Below, one piece after another: positions 53,309 through 62,659 of a stretch of DNA of 64,000 bases. The translations under genes were made by a program, and so were the position numbers. How positions within the stretch are numbered: position 1 is the first letter of the stretch; the number at the start of each line of letters is the position of its first letter. The notes below the pieces were generated by a model. The model was not told the origin of the DNA and did no database searches. It saw only the letters and a program-made list of their open reading frames with translations. Source of the DNA: Pseudomonas yamanorum (lineage in GTDB: Bacteria > Pseudomonadota > Gammaproteobacteria > Pseudomonadales > Pseudomonadaceae). The stretch is taken from NCBI RefSeq assembly GCF_013386765.1, contig NZ_JACARE010000023.1, positions 62,001-126,000 on the forward strand, given 5' to 3'.

Positions 53309-54732
53309 TAGAGCTTCCTGCCCACTAATACTTCCTGCTCCTTCCCGGCACTGTTGACGTTGACCGTACGCGCCACACGCACGCGGTCACGGTCAAATTC
53401 ACACACCACCCGGTCGCGAAACGCCGTCTGCGGGTAGATCCAGGTCATCTCCAGCGTCCCGGTATCCAGCCAGCGCGCACCGGCAACGATCTGCGCGTCC
53501 TTGAATTCATAACCGTGGTGCAACGCTCGACCCGGCATGCTGGTGGTGCCGGTGATCCAGCGATCAATCCCCACTTCAAGGACATGGCTGGCCTTGCTGT
53601 CGGTCAGTTGGAAGCGCAGCACATCGCCCTCAACGGCGAACGCCAGTTGCCGCACATCCAGGCCGTTCGGTTCTACCTGATAGCCACCAGTGAAATCCGC
53701 CGGTCCGGCGCAGGCTGAAAGCAAATCAGGCCGCAGCGCCATGCTCGCCAAACGCCCCTCCAACCGCGCATCCGCTTCAGGGTTGACGCTGCAATCACTG
53801 CCAAACGCCGCCGGAAAATGCCGCTCGACAAACGGGATCAGCTCTGCCGAATTCTTCATCCCGCCGATCACCACCAGTGTTGCGCCGTACTCACGAAACA
53901 CCATCGCCATTTGCACAAACACACCCACGGCACTGAAGGCGTGTGCCGGCTTCATCATCCAGTGATAACCGTAGCGGCTGTCCGGCCCGCCTTGTGGCCG
54001 GGTGGCCGCGGCAACCCAGGCGGCCGGCAGAATCTGCTGGCCATTCCACACGCCGCCTTGTGCATGCAGCACGGCCAGCTTGAGCATGGCCGACGTAGGT
54101 GCCTTGAGCCCGTTACCGCCGGGGTTCACACCGTCGGGGCCGATGTCCCAGCGTTCGTTATGGATGTCCAGCGGCACAAATAGCCGCGGTTTGAGATAAG
54201 CGTGCAAGGTCTGCCCGGTGACCTTGTTGATCAGCGCCGAGAGCATGTAGCTCGCCGCACTGGTATAGACGTAGGTGGTGCCCGGCGCATAGGCCAGCGG
54301 GATCTTGAAAAACTCGGCAATCCAGCTGGTCTCGATCCCGCGCCACACGGAGCCCGAGGTATTGGCGGCGTGGCCGGTGCGCATGGTCAGCAGGTGCTCC
54401 ACGGTCATGTCCGCCAGGCGCGGGTCGGCATCGGCCGGAACGAACTCGGGGAAGAACCCCACCAGCCGGTCTTCCAGCTTCAACAACCCTTCATCCAGGG
54501 CCAGGCCAATGGCGCAGGCGGTAAAGCTCTTGGCCACCGAGTGCAATACCCGTGGCTCGTTGGGGTCCACCGGCCAGCTCCAGCCTTCGGCGACCACCTG
54601 GCCGTGGCGGTGCAGCATCAGGCCTTGCAGGTCGAGGCCGGCCGCTTTCACTTCGTCGAGAAAGGCAATCAGGTGCTCGGGATCAACGCCGACACTGCTG
54701 GCGCTGGCGCGGGACAAACCATCGTAGGACAT
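53308..54732 (-). CDS. Beta-lactamase-fold serine hydrolase (class C/esterase type)
   Basis: A 474-residue serine hydrolase without signal peptide. The nucleophile motif SVAKS (S65-x-x-K68) and the YTS motif (Tyr about 156) of penicillin-binding-protein-like enzymes are present. A C-terminal beta-rich domain of about 120 residues follows. Such enzymes include esterases, amidases and D-aminopeptidases; it is not a secreted beta-lactamase. ATG 54732 is preferred over 54738. It follows the LysR gene by 31 bases on the same strand and is divergent from the ABC transporter, so it probably works on the imported compound. The stop codon touches the end of the REP array. Confidence 0.85.
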   Translation of the reverse strand: MSYDGLSRASASSVGVDPEHLIAFLDEVKAAGLDLQGLMLHRHGQVVAEGWSWPVDPNEPRVLHSVAKSFTACAIGLALDEGLLKLEDRLVGFFPEFVPADADPRLADMTVEHLLTMRTGHAANTSGSVWRGIETSWIAEFFKIPLAYAPGTTYVYTSAASYMLSALINKVTGQTLHAYLKPRLFVPLDIHNERWDIGPDGVNPGGNGLKAPTSAMLKLAVLHAQGGVWNGQQILPAAWVAAATRPQGGPDSRYGYHWMMKPAHAFSAVGVFVQMAMVFREYGATLVVIGGMKNSAELIPFVERHFPAAFGSDCSVNPEADARLEGRLASMALRPDLLSACAGPADFTGGYQVEPNGLDVRQLAFAVEGDVLRFQLTDSKASHVLEVGIDRWITGTTSMPGRALHHGYEFKDAQIVAGARWLDTGTLEMTWIYPQTAFRDRVVCEFDRDRVRVARTVNVNSAGKEQEVLVGRKL

Positions 54733-54763
54733 GGGCATAAACAGGCTCGTGGTGGGAGGGAAA

Positions 54764-55678
54764 TCAACGGCTGCGGTGCACCAGCCGCGAATAGGAAATC
54801 AGCATGCTGGTCAGTTCCTGGCTGACGCTGGTGAGCGGTGATGAGCGGCGGCTGATCAGGCACACATCGCGGGGGGCCAGCGGCTCGTCGATGGCGATGG
54901 TGGTCAGGGCGCTGGAAAACAGCTTCATCCCCGGCAGCATGCGCGGCTCGATGGTCAGGTAGTCGGTTTCCGAGACGATGTGCAGGGTTTCCAGCAACGA
55001 ATCGGTGGTGATCGCGATCTTCGGCGGCGCCAGGCCCTGGGTGCGGAACAGTTCGATCAAGCGGTTCTCCGCGCCGCCTACCACGCCGGCCGGGCGTACG
55101 CTGATCCACTGGCAGTCGGTGAGGGCTTGCACGGATTTTGCGTGGGCCTGCGGGTGGCCCTTGCGCGCAATGATGCCGGCGTTGGAGCTGTAGAGGCGGT
55201 CGATGGCCAGGTCGATATCGGCCACGTTGGGCGCCAGGGGGCACAAGACGAAATCCAGGCGCCCATCGCGGACTTTTTCCACCAGGCCTTTGGTCGTATC
55301 GCTGGCCACATGCACCTGCATGCGCGGGAAGCGCTGGGTGAAGTTGCTCAGTACCGGCAGCAGCAGCTCGGCCAAGGGTTCGGAGGTGACGCCCAGGGCG
55401 ATATGGCCTTCGGGCTCGCCTTTCCAGGGTTGCAGGTCGAGCAGGGCGCGTTCGCAATCGAGCGTGATGGAGCGGGCGCGGGCCAGGAACACTTCACCGG
55501 CCGGGGTCAGGTTGATGCCCTGGTTGGAGCGTTGCAGCAGCACCACCCCGAGTTCTTTTTCCAGGGTCTGGATCGATTGGGTCAGGGTGCTTTGCGCCAC
55601 ATCCAGTTGGCGTGCGGCAGAGCGGAAGCTGCCTTTTTCAACCACGGAGCAGAACGCACGAAGATGGGTGAGGGTCAT
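54764..55678 (-). CDS. LysR-family regulator of the divergent transport module
   Basis: A 304-residue LysR protein with HTH (KGSFRSAARQLDVAQSTLTQSIQ) and complete effector domain. The open frame begins far upstream at 55954, but ATG 55678 (MTLTHLRAFCSVVEKGSF) is the family start. It is transcribed with the serine hydrolase gene and is divergent from the ABC transporter genes, so it probably responds to the imported substrate. Confidence 0.9.
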   Translation of the reverse strand: MTLTHLRAFCSVVEKGSFRSAARQLDVAQSTLTQSIQTLEKELGVVLLQRSNQGINLTPAGEVFLARARSITLDCERALLDLQPWKGEPEGHIALGVTSEPLAELLLPVLSNFTQRFPRMQVHVASDTTKGLVEKVRDGRLDFVLCPLAPNVADIDLAIDRLYSSNAGIIARKGHPQAHAKSVQALTDCQWISVRPAGVVGGAENRLIELFRTQGLAPPKIAITTDSLLETLHIVSETDYLTIEPRMLPGMKLFSSALTTIAIDEPLAPRDVCLISRRSSPLTSVSQELTSMLISYSRLVHRSR

Positions 55679-56067
55679 GACAGTCGACTCAGTCAGTGCT
55701 GCATTTAAACCATTGAATGCCAGCCAGCTTATCTGATGACTATAGGTGCGCACAGATCGGTATGAGTGATCACGATCATTATTTCTGATCGCAAAAACCG
55801 TCTGTTTTTCAGCTACAGGCCCTGATTTCTCGGTACGGTAAGGCCTGGGCAACCCACGGACGGTTGATGATCGGATAAACCGAGCCCGATCACTCGGAGC
55901 GTTCTTCTCAAGTTCATCCGGTGGCGAATAAGATCGGTCCAGGAACATTCGCAAACCGTAATCAGCGACTAAAACAACAACAACTATTCAGGTGTTCGGC
56001 CGTGCCTCTTTTTGGGTCCTGCCAGCGTCCGAACCCAAGCGTAAGGATCATTCAAGGTGCATTTATC
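55679..56067. other. Divergent control region of LysR/hydrolase and ABC operons
   Basis: 389 bases without a credible gene. It contains an inverted repeat TGATC-AC-GATCA (55767-55778) within an AT-rich stretch, and scattered GATC-rich half sites nearby, such as TGATCG at about 55786. These are candidate LysR sites, but no convincing -35/-10 pair could be fixed by eye. Confidence 0.5.
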
Positions 56068-57627
56068 ATGAACAAGACTTTAATCCTGGCTGGCGCCTTG
56101 TCCGCCGCGCTGGTGGGCACTGCCCACGCCGAGAATCTGTTGAAGGTCGCGTTGAACGCCGACATTCGCAGCACCGAGCCAGGCGTCAACCGTGACACCA
56201 ACTCCGACGCCGTCATCTTGCACATTACCGAAGGACTGGTGGCCTTCCGTGAAGATGCCACCGTCGGCCCACTGCTGGCCAAGGACGTGCAGGTGTCCGA
56301 CGACGGCCTGCGCTACACCTTCCATCTGCGCAGCGGGGTCAAGTTCCAGAACGGTGCGCCGTTGACCTCCGCCGAAGTGCTGTGGACCTGGAAACACTAC
56401 CTCGACCCGAAAACCCAGTGGCGCTGCGCCCCTGAATTCGATGGCCATGGCGGCGCCAAGATCGTCGACATGAGCGCCCCGGACCCACTCACCGTGGTGT
56501 TCACCCTGGACAAACCCAACGGCCTGTTCCTGACCAGCACCGCACTGCCGGAATGCGGCGGCAGCGGCATCCTGCACCCAGACTCGGTGGTCGACGGCCA
56601 ATGGAAAACCCCCATCGGCACCGGCCCGTTCCGCCTGGGCGAGTGGAAGCCCGGCCAGTACATCGACCTGCTGCGCAACGCCCATTACACCCCGCGTGAC
56701 GAGAAAGAACCGGACGGCTACACCGGCAATAAAACCACCACCCTCGACCGCGTACGCCTGCTGGTGATCCCCGACCCGGCGGCGGCCAAGGCGGCCTTGC
56801 TGTCGAAGAACGTCGACCTGCTGATTGACGTCACACCGCTGGACGCCACCGAACTGGCGGCCAACCCCGGCATCAAGGTCACCTCCAGCGGCACCATGTC
56901 GGTCAACGCGCTGTTGTTCCAGACCCGCGACCCGTTGCTCAAGGATGTGCGCCTGCGCCAGGCCATCGCCCATTCGCTGGATTCGGCGCAAATCGTCGCC
57001 GCCTTGACCGGTGGCCGCTCCCAGGCCAACAACTCGATGGTCGCCAGCGGCAGCCACTACCACCAGGCCATCGAGAACCAGGGCTTCGACTTCGACCCGG
57101 CCAAGACTGCCCAACTGCTGCGTGAAGCCGGCTATAAAGGCCAGCCGATCAAGCTGATCGTCAACAAACGCTACGCCGCGATCTTCGACATGGGCGTGTT
57201 CGTGCAAGCCATGGCCAAGGCCAGCGGCATCAACCTGGAACTGGAAACCCTGGAGTGGGGCACTCAGCTGGAGCGCTACCAGACCGGCAACTACCAGATG
57301 ATGGCGTTCCCGTATTCCGAACGCCTCGACCCGGCCCTGAGTTTCGACTCGATGACCGGCGACAAGGACAAGGAAGCCCGCAAGGTCTGGGACAACCCCC
57401 AGGCCCAGGAATGGCTGCGTGAAGCCCAGCGCGAAGGCGACATCACCAAGCGCCAGGCGCTGTTTGATCAACTGCATCAGCAGATGCTCAAGGACGTGCC
57501 GATGATCCCGATGTACAACGGCAACGCCATCGCCGCCAGCCGCGACTATGTGCACGGCCTGCGCACCTGGCCGGTGTCCAAGCCGCGCCTGTGGACCGTC
57601 AGCGTGCCTGCCACCGGGAGTAACTGA
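56068..57627 (+). CDS. Dipeptide/opine-type ABC transporter substrate-binding protein
   Basis: A 519-residue periplasmic binding protein of family 5 (DppA/OppA class). The signal peptide is cleaved after GTAHA (about residue 21). Typical regions: RSTEPGVNRDTNSDAVILHI, LRYTFHLRSGVKFQNGAPLT, IGTGPFRLGEWKPG and a C-terminal PMIPMYNG. The ligand could be a dipeptide, an opine or another modified amino acid. The frame is open from GTG 55921, but ATG 56068 starts the signal peptide. It is the first gene of the transport operon. Confidence 0.92.
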   Translation: MNKTLILAGALSAALVGTAHAENLLKVALNADIRSTEPGVNRDTNSDAVILHITEGLVAFREDATVGPLLAKDVQVSDDGLRYTFHLRSGVKFQNGAPLTSAEVLWTWKHYLDPKTQWRCAPEFDGHGGAKIVDMSAPDPLTVVFTLDKPNGLFLTSTALPECGGSGILHPDSVVDGQWKTPIGTGPFRLGEWKPGQYIDLLRNAHYTPRDEKEPDGYTGNKTTTLDRVRLLVIPDPAAAKAALLSKNVDLLIDVTPLDATELAANPGIKVTSSGTMSVNALLFQTRDPLLKDVRLRQAIAHSLDSAQIVAALTGGRSQANNSMVASGSHYHQAIENQGFDFDPAKTAQLLREAGYKGQPIKLIVNKRYAAIFDMGVFVQAMAKASGINLELETLEWGTQLERYQTGNYQMMAFPYSERLDPALSFDSMTGDKDKEARKVWDNPQAQEWLREAQREGDITKRQALFDQLHQQMLKDVPMIPMYNGNAIAASRDYVHGLRTWPVSKPRLWTVSVPATGSN

Positions 57628-57629
57628 GG

Positions 57630-58571
57630 ATGTTGCGTTTCATCTTCCAACGGCTGGCGATGTCGATCCCGACCTTGCTGCTGATCTCGCTGATGGTGTT
57701 CGCGATCATCCGGCTGGTGCCCGGTGACCCGGCGCTGCTGATGCTGGGTGATATGGCCGACGCCCATAGCCTGGAGGTCGCGCGTGCGTCCCTGGGCCTG
57801 GACCAGCCGTTGCCGCTGCAGTTTGTGATCTGGCTCAAGGCGGTGCTCAGTGGCGACCTCGGGCATTCCATCACCACCAATGAGGCGGTGTTGCCGCTGA
57901 TCCTTGACCGCTTCCAGGTGAGTGCCGGGATCGTGCTGGTCTCGGTGTTGCTCGCGGCGTTGATTGCGGTACCGGCCGGTTTGCTCTCGGCGTGGAAACA
58001 GAACAGCTCCCTGGACTTTGGCGTGGTGTCGACCGCCACCCTGTTGCTGTCGATCCCCAGCTTCTGGCTCGGCTTGCTGTTGCTCTATGCGTTCGGCATC
58101 AAGCTCGGCTGGTTGCCGGTGGTGGGGTATGTGTCGTTCGGCCAGTCGCCGTGGCAGGCGTTGAGTTTTATCGTGCTGCCGATTGTCACCCTGACCCTGG
58201 TGGAACTGGGCGCAATCACCCGCATGGCCCGGGCCAGTGCAATCGAAGTGCTGCGCCTGGAATACATCACCCACGCCCGGGCCAAGGGCCTGTCGGAGCG
58301 GGCGGTGTTGTGGCGGCATGCGCTGCGCAACTCGTTTGCGCCGACCCTGACCCTGATCGGCCTGATCCTCGGCAACCTGCTCAGCGGCATCGCGGTGCTC
58401 GAAACGGTGTTCACCCTGCCGGGCATCGGCCGGCTGATGGTCGACGCCATCTACGCCCGGGACTACCCGGTGCTGCAAGGCTGCCTGCTGCTGGTGACCT
58501 TTGTTTATGTGCTGGTCAACCTGTTGGTGGACCTGCTGTACCCGCTCTTCGACCCCAGGGTTAAGTTATGA
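57630..58571 (+). CDS. ABC transporter permease (DppB-like)
   Basis: A 313-residue inner-membrane permease with six predicted segments. The N-terminus (FIFQRLAMSIPTLLLISLMVF) and the EAA loop (EVLRLEYITHARAKGLSERAVLWRHALRN, shown as EVLRLEYITHARAKGLSE) are typical of DppB/OppB. It forms a heterodimer with the following DppC-like protein. It starts two bases after the SBP gene and overlaps the next gene by four (ATGA). Confidence 0.94.
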   Translation: MLRFIFQRLAMSIPTLLLISLMVFAIIRLVPGDPALLMLGDMADAHSLEVARASLGLDQPLPLQFVIWLKAVLSGDLGHSITTNEAVLPLILDRFQVSAGIVLVSVLLAALIAVPAGLLSAWKQNSSLDFGVVSTATLLLSIPSFWLGLLLLYAFGIKLGWLPVVGYVSFGQSPWQALSFIVLPIVTLTLVELGAITRMARASAIEVLRLEYITHARAKGLSERAVLWRHALRNSFAPTLTLIGLILGNLLSGIAVLETVFTLPGIGRLMVDAIYARDYPVLQGCLLLVTFVYVLVNLLVDLLYPLFDPRVKL

Positions 58572-59446
58572 ATAAGCCTCTACCTGCCGCACCCGAGGTG
58601 CTGTTGCCGGCACCGGCGCGTGCCCCCAGGGCCTGGCGTGTGCCGCCGTTGAACGCGCTGATCGGTGCGCTGCTGCTGGCCTTGTTGTTGATCATGGCCT
58701 TGCTCGGCCTGGTCTGGACGCCCCATGACCCGTTGGCCCTGAACCTGTTGGCGCGCTTGCAGGCGCCCACGGCCGCGCACTGGCTGGGCACCGATGAGTA
58801 CGGCCGTGATGTGCTGAGCCGCCTGATGATCGGCGCGCACACCAGCCTGTGGGTGAGTGTGTTGACGGTCACGCTGGCGATCACCGCCGGCACGGTGCTG
58901 GGCCTGCTGGCCGGGTTCCTGCGGGGCTGGGTCGACCGTGGCTTGATGATGGTCAACGATGCGTTGCTGGCGTTTCCCGGCATCCTGCTGGCCCTGGGCT
59001 TGATGGCGATCATCGGCCCGAGCCTCTACGGGATCGTGTTTGCGCTGAGCCTGGCCTACACGCCGTCGGTGGTGCGAGTGGTGCGCGGCACGGTGCTGTC
59101 GCTGCGCGAGAAAGAGTTTGTCGAGGCCTCGCGGGTGATCGGCAACTCCGAGCTGTACACCATGCTGCGGCACATCGCGCCGAACTGCGTGGCACCGGTG
59201 TGCGTGCTCGCCACCAGCATGTTCGGCTGGGCGATCCTGGCGGAAAGCTCCCTGAGTTTCCTCGGCCTGGGCGTTCCGCCGCCGGCCGCCACCTGGGGCA
59301 ACATGCTCGCCGCCAGCCGGCCGTATATCGCCACGGCCAGTTGGCTGGGGCTGTTTCCCGGTGTCTGCATCGCCATGGCGTTGCTGGCGTTCAACCTGTG
59401 TGGCGATGCCTTGCGCGATCGTCTCGACCCGCGGATGAGTAAATGA
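58568..59446 (+). CDS. ABC transporter permease (DppC-like)
   Basis: A 292-residue permease of the DppC/OppC type. The periplasmic loop (WTPHDPLALNLLARLQAP, HWLGTDEYGRDVLSRLMIG) and the EAA loop (REKEFVEASRVIGNSELYTM) are clear. It overlaps both neighbours by four bases. It is the partner of the preceding permease. Confidence 0.94.
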   Translation: MNKPLPAAPEVLLPAPARAPRAWRVPPLNALIGALLLALLLIMALLGLVWTPHDPLALNLLARLQAPTAAHWLGTDEYGRDVLSRLMIGAHTSLWVSVLTVTLAITAGTVLGLLAGFLRGWVDRGLMMVNDALLAFPGILLALGLMAIIGPSLYGIVFALSLAYTPSVVRVVRGTVLSLREKEFVEASRVIGNSELYTMLRHIAPNCVAPVCVLATSMFGWAILAESSLSFLGLGVPPPAATWGNMLAASRPYIATASWLGLFPGVCIAMALLAFNLCGDALRDRLDPRMSK

Positions 59447-61086
59447 CCATGACTGACATCCTTCTGGCAGTCGACCAGCTGAAAATCCGCGTGGGGGCCC
59501 ACGGCCCGCTGGCGGTCAACGACCTGAGCTTCACCATCGCGCCCGGCGAAATCGTGGCGCTGGTGGGCGAGTCCGGCAGCGGCAAGACCATGGCTGCCCG
59601 CGCCGCCATCGGCCTGCTGCCACCGCCCCTGGAACAATGCAGCGGCCAGGTGCGTTTCCAGGGCCATGACCTGGGCAGCCTGGCGCCGGAGCAACTGCGC
59701 CAGTTGCGCGGGGCGAAGATCGGCATGGTGTTCCAGGAACCCATGGTGTCCCTCAACCCCTCCATGAGCATCGGCGAGCAAATGGCCGAGGGCCTGCGCC
59801 TGCACACCAGGCTGACCGAGGCGCAGATCCGCGAACGCAGCCTGGAGATGCTCGGGCATATCGGCATCAAGGACGCCGAGCGTTGCCTGGCGGCGTTTCC
59901 CCACGAGTTCTCCGGCGGCATGCGCCAGCGCATCATGCTCGCCTCGGTGATGCTGCTGCGCCCGGCGTTGCTGATTGCCGACGAGCCCACCACGGCCCTC
60001 GATTGCCTGGCGCAACTGGACGTGTTGAAGCTGATGCTCGACCTGACCCGCGAGCAGGGCACCGCGATCCTGTTTATCAGCCACGACCTGTCGCTGGTGG
60101 CGCGCTACGCCGACAAAGTGGTGGTGATGCGCGAAGGCCGCGCGGTGGAGCAGGGCACCATCGAGCAGATCCTGCTGGCGCCCAAGGCCGAGTACACCCG
60201 GCAACTGCTGGAGGCCCTGCCGCGGCGCGGCACTCTGGCAGCCTTGCCCAAGGCAGACCGGCCGTTGCTCACGGTCAAGGACGTGTGCATCGAACACCCT
60301 GGGCCGCGCAGCCTGTGGGGCCGCAGCCAGTTCAAGCGGGTGGTGCACTCGGCCAACCTGTCCATCGCCCCCGGGGAAACCCTGGCGCTGGTGGGTGGCA
60401 GCGGCTCGGGCAAGACCACCCTGGGCCGCGCGATTGTCGGCCTGAACAGCCCGTGTTCCGGTGCCATCGAGTTTGAAGGCGTGGACATTCTCAAAGCCGG
60501 CAACCGCGACCATCGCCTGCAATGCCAGATGATTTTCCAGGACCCGTATTCGTCCCTCGACCCGCGCATGAAGATCGGCGACATCCTCGCCGAACCCCTG
60601 CGCCATGTGCCCGGCATGACGCCGGCGCAACGGCGGGAGCGGGTGGCGAAAACCCTGGTGGACATTGGCCTGGCGGAGCAGTTTGTCGACCGCTTCCCGC
60701 ACCAGTTGTCCGGTGGCCAGCGCCAACGCGTGGCCATCGGCCGGGCACTGGTGCGTCACCCGCGCCTGGTGATCGCCGATGAGCCGATCTCGGCGCTGGA
60801 CATGACCATCCAGAAGCAGATCCTCGAGCTGTTCGAACGCCTGCAGGCGCAGTACGGCTTTGCCTGCCTGTTCATCTCCCACGACCTGGCTGCGGTGGAA
60901 CGCATCGCCCACCGGGTGGCGGTAATGAGCGAGGGCAGGGTGGTGGAAATGGGCGCTCGCGACGAGATCTTCGACCGCCCGCAACACCCTTACACCCGCA
61001 AGCTGCTGGCCGCCGCCAGCCCCTTGGAGAAACTTGAAAACGGGGGCTACCGCATCCGCCAGGGCCCCGTACCGCTAGCGCTGTAA
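59443..61086 (+). CDS. Fused dipeptide ABC transporter ATPase (DppD-DppF in one chain)
   Basis: A 547-residue protein with two complete ABC ATPase domains. First: Walker A GESGSGKT, signature FSGGMRQRI, Walker B LLIADEPTTALD. Second (from about residue 275): Walker A GGSGSGKT, signature LSGGQRQRV, Walker B LVIADEPISALD. Separate DppD and DppF proteins are fused, as in GsiA-like transporters. It energises the two permeases. It overlaps dppC by four bases. Confidence 0.95.
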   Translation: MTMTDILLAVDQLKIRVGAHGPLAVNDLSFTIAPGEIVALVGESGSGKTMAARAAIGLLPPPLEQCSGQVRFQGHDLGSLAPEQLRQLRGAKIGMVFQEPMVSLNPSMSIGEQMAEGLRLHTRLTEAQIRERSLEMLGHIGIKDAERCLAAFPHEFSGGMRQRIMLASVMLLRPALLIADEPTTALDCLAQLDVLKLMLDLTREQGTAILFISHDLSLVARYADKVVVMREGRAVEQGTIEQILLAPKAEYTRQLLEALPRRGTLAALPKADRPLLTVKDVCIEHPGPRSLWGRSQFKRVVHSANLSIAPGETLALVGGSGSGKTTLGRAIVGLNSPCSGAIEFEGVDILKAGNRDHRLQCQMIFQDPYSSLDPRMKIGDILAEPLRHVPGMTPAQRRERVAKTLVDIGLAEQFVDRFPHQLSGGQRQRVAIGRALVRHPRLVIADEPISALDMTIQKQILELFERLQAQYGFACLFISHDLAAVERIAHRVAVMSEGRVVEMGARDEIFDRPQHPYTRKLLAAASPLEKLENGGYRIRQGPVPLAL

Positions 61087-61107
61087 CCCAGGACTGACGT
61101 CACCCGC

Positions 61108-61130
61108 CGCGCAAATCACTGATTTGCGCG
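61108..61130. promoter_or_regulatory. Perfect intergenic palindrome before the OprD gene
   Basis: CGCGCAAATCA and TGATTTGCGCG are perfect inverted 11-mers around a single base. It lies 22 bases after the ATPase stop and 69 bases before the porin start. With no T run it is not a terminator. It may be a protein-binding site, an mRNA-processing hairpin, or both. Confidence 0.55.
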
Positions 61131-61198
61131 AACGGCGAAGCCATGCCCGAAGAACAATAAAAACACCAACCCCCACCACACTGCCAGGAGCTAAAAAA

Positions 61199-62452
61199 AT
61201 GAAAAAATCCCTGACTCAACTCATCACCGGCGTCGGCGTTGTCAGCAGCGGGCTGGTCCCGTCACTGGCCCACGCAGACTTCATCAAGGACAGCAGCGGT
61301 ACGCTGGAATTGAAGAACTATTACTTCAACCGTGACTACCGAGAAGCGGCGTCCCAGTCGATGCGCGCCGAGTGGGCCCAAGGTTTTATCCTCGGCATCA
61401 AGTCCGGTTTCACCGAAGGCACCGTGGGCTTCGGCCTGGACCTGACCGGCATGCTGGGGGTGAAACTCGACTCCAGCCCTGGGCTGTCCGGTACGGGCTT
61501 GCTGCAGCGTGACAGCGACAAAAACGTCTCTGACGATTACTCCAAACTGGGCGTAACCGCCAAGGCGCGCTTCGCAAAAAGCGAGCTGCGTGTGGGTTAC
61601 CTGGTGCCGGACCTCCCGATCCTGCAACCCAACACCAGCCGGCTGTTCCCGCAGTCCTTCAGCGGCACCCAGTTGGTGTCCAACGACATCAGCAACTTGA
61701 AAATCACCCTCGGCCAGATCGACCAGGCCAAGGACCGTGACTCCACCAACTACGAAGACATGAAGCTGACCACGGTGAGCAAGGTCTACAAAAGCACCGC
61801 CCTGAGCGACCAGTTTCGCTTTGCCGGTGGCGACTATTCGCTGACCCCCAACACCTTGCTCAGCTACCACTACGCTGCGCTGGACAGCATCTACCAGCAG
61901 CAATACGTGGGCTTCAAGAACAACTTCGGCCTGGGGCCGGGCACGTTGAAAACCGACGTGCGCTACTTCAAGTCCGACAAGGACGGTGCGGGCCTGGCGG
62001 GCAAGGTCGACAACAGCGCGTTGAGCAGCCGCCTGACCTACACCTACGGCGGCCACAGCATTGGCGGCGGCTTCCAGCAGCAATACGGCACCACGCCGTT
62101 TACTTACCTGGACGGCTCCATCACCTACCTGTTCACCGAGTACCAGTTCAGCAACTTCACCCAGACCAAGGAACGTGCCTGGCACGCCCGCTATGACTAC
62201 AACTTTGCCGACCTCGGTTTGCCGGGCCTGCTGTTCGGGATCAAGTATGCCAAGGGTGATTCGGCCGAGGTGCTCGGCTTCAACCGCGAAGGCCGCGAGT
62301 GGGAGCGCGACCTGGACCTGGGTTACGTGGTGCAGAACGGGCCTTTCAAAGGCGTGTCGATGCGCTGGCGCAACGCGCTGAGCAAAGGCAACTACTTCAA
62401 CGACGTTAACGAGAACCGCGTGATGCTGGGCTACACCCTGGCGCTCTGGTAA
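61199..62452 (+). CDS. OprD-family outer-membrane porin
   Basis: A 417-residue OprD porin. The signal peptide ends near LAHA (about residue 26). The mature N-terminus (DFIKDSSGTLELKNYYFNRDYRE, shown as KDSSGTLELKNYYFNRDYR) is the OprD hallmark, and the C-terminus ends MLGYTLALW as expected for barrel insertion. OprD porins take up basic amino acids, small peptides or carboxylates. Placement after the ABC transporter indicates the same substrate. AGGAG precedes ATG 61199; the frame is open from 61124. Confidence 0.94.
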   Translation: MKKSLTQLITGVGVVSSGLVPSLAHADFIKDSSGTLELKNYYFNRDYREAASQSMRAEWAQGFILGIKSGFTEGTVGFGLDLTGMLGVKLDSSPGLSGTGLLQRDSDKNVSDDYSKLGVTAKARFAKSELRVGYLVPDLPILQPNTSRLFPQSFSGTQLVSNDISNLKITLGQIDQAKDRDSTNYEDMKLTTVSKVYKSTALSDQFRFAGGDYSLTPNTLLSYHYAALDSIYQQQYVGFKNNFGLGPGTLKTDVRYFKSDKDGAGLAGKVDNSALSSRLTYTYGGHSIGGGFQQQYGTTPFTYLDGSITYLFTEYQFSNFTQTKERAWHARYDYNFADLGLPGLLFGIKYAKGDSAEVLGFNREGREWERDLDLGYVVQNGPFKGVSMRWRNALSKGNYFNDVNENRVMLGYTLALW

Positions 62453-62460
62453 CCACCCAC

Positions 62461-62550
62461 TGTGGGAGCGGGCTTGCCCGCGATTGCGGTGGGTCAGTCA
62501 CGCAATAGGCTGGCTGACCCACCGCTATCGCAGGCAAGCCAGCTCCCACA
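62461..62550. repeat. REPIN (GTGGGAGC class, one diverged arm)
   Basis: Inverted REP arms: left GTGGGAGCGGGCTTGCCCGC at about 62462, right complement ending at 62550. The left arm is a variant with GCGGG instead of GCTGG. It lies between the porin and the metallohydrolase genes. Confidence 0.88.
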
Positions 62551-62659
62551 CTGATCGGATTACCAGATCGAGATAGCCCTGGCCGCCCTTACAGACGATC
62601 ACGCCGGCTCGTTAATATTTCTTCAGCGTTCATCACTCGAATATCGAGATTTCCGGTTT

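Noticed and set aside
52542..53328. Several 60-126 codon frames across the REP array, with repeated peptides such as MWELSSFSEAAMGSPRC
   Set aside because: Translations of the tandem repeat itself in both directions, changing with the unit length. There is no independent evidence for coding.
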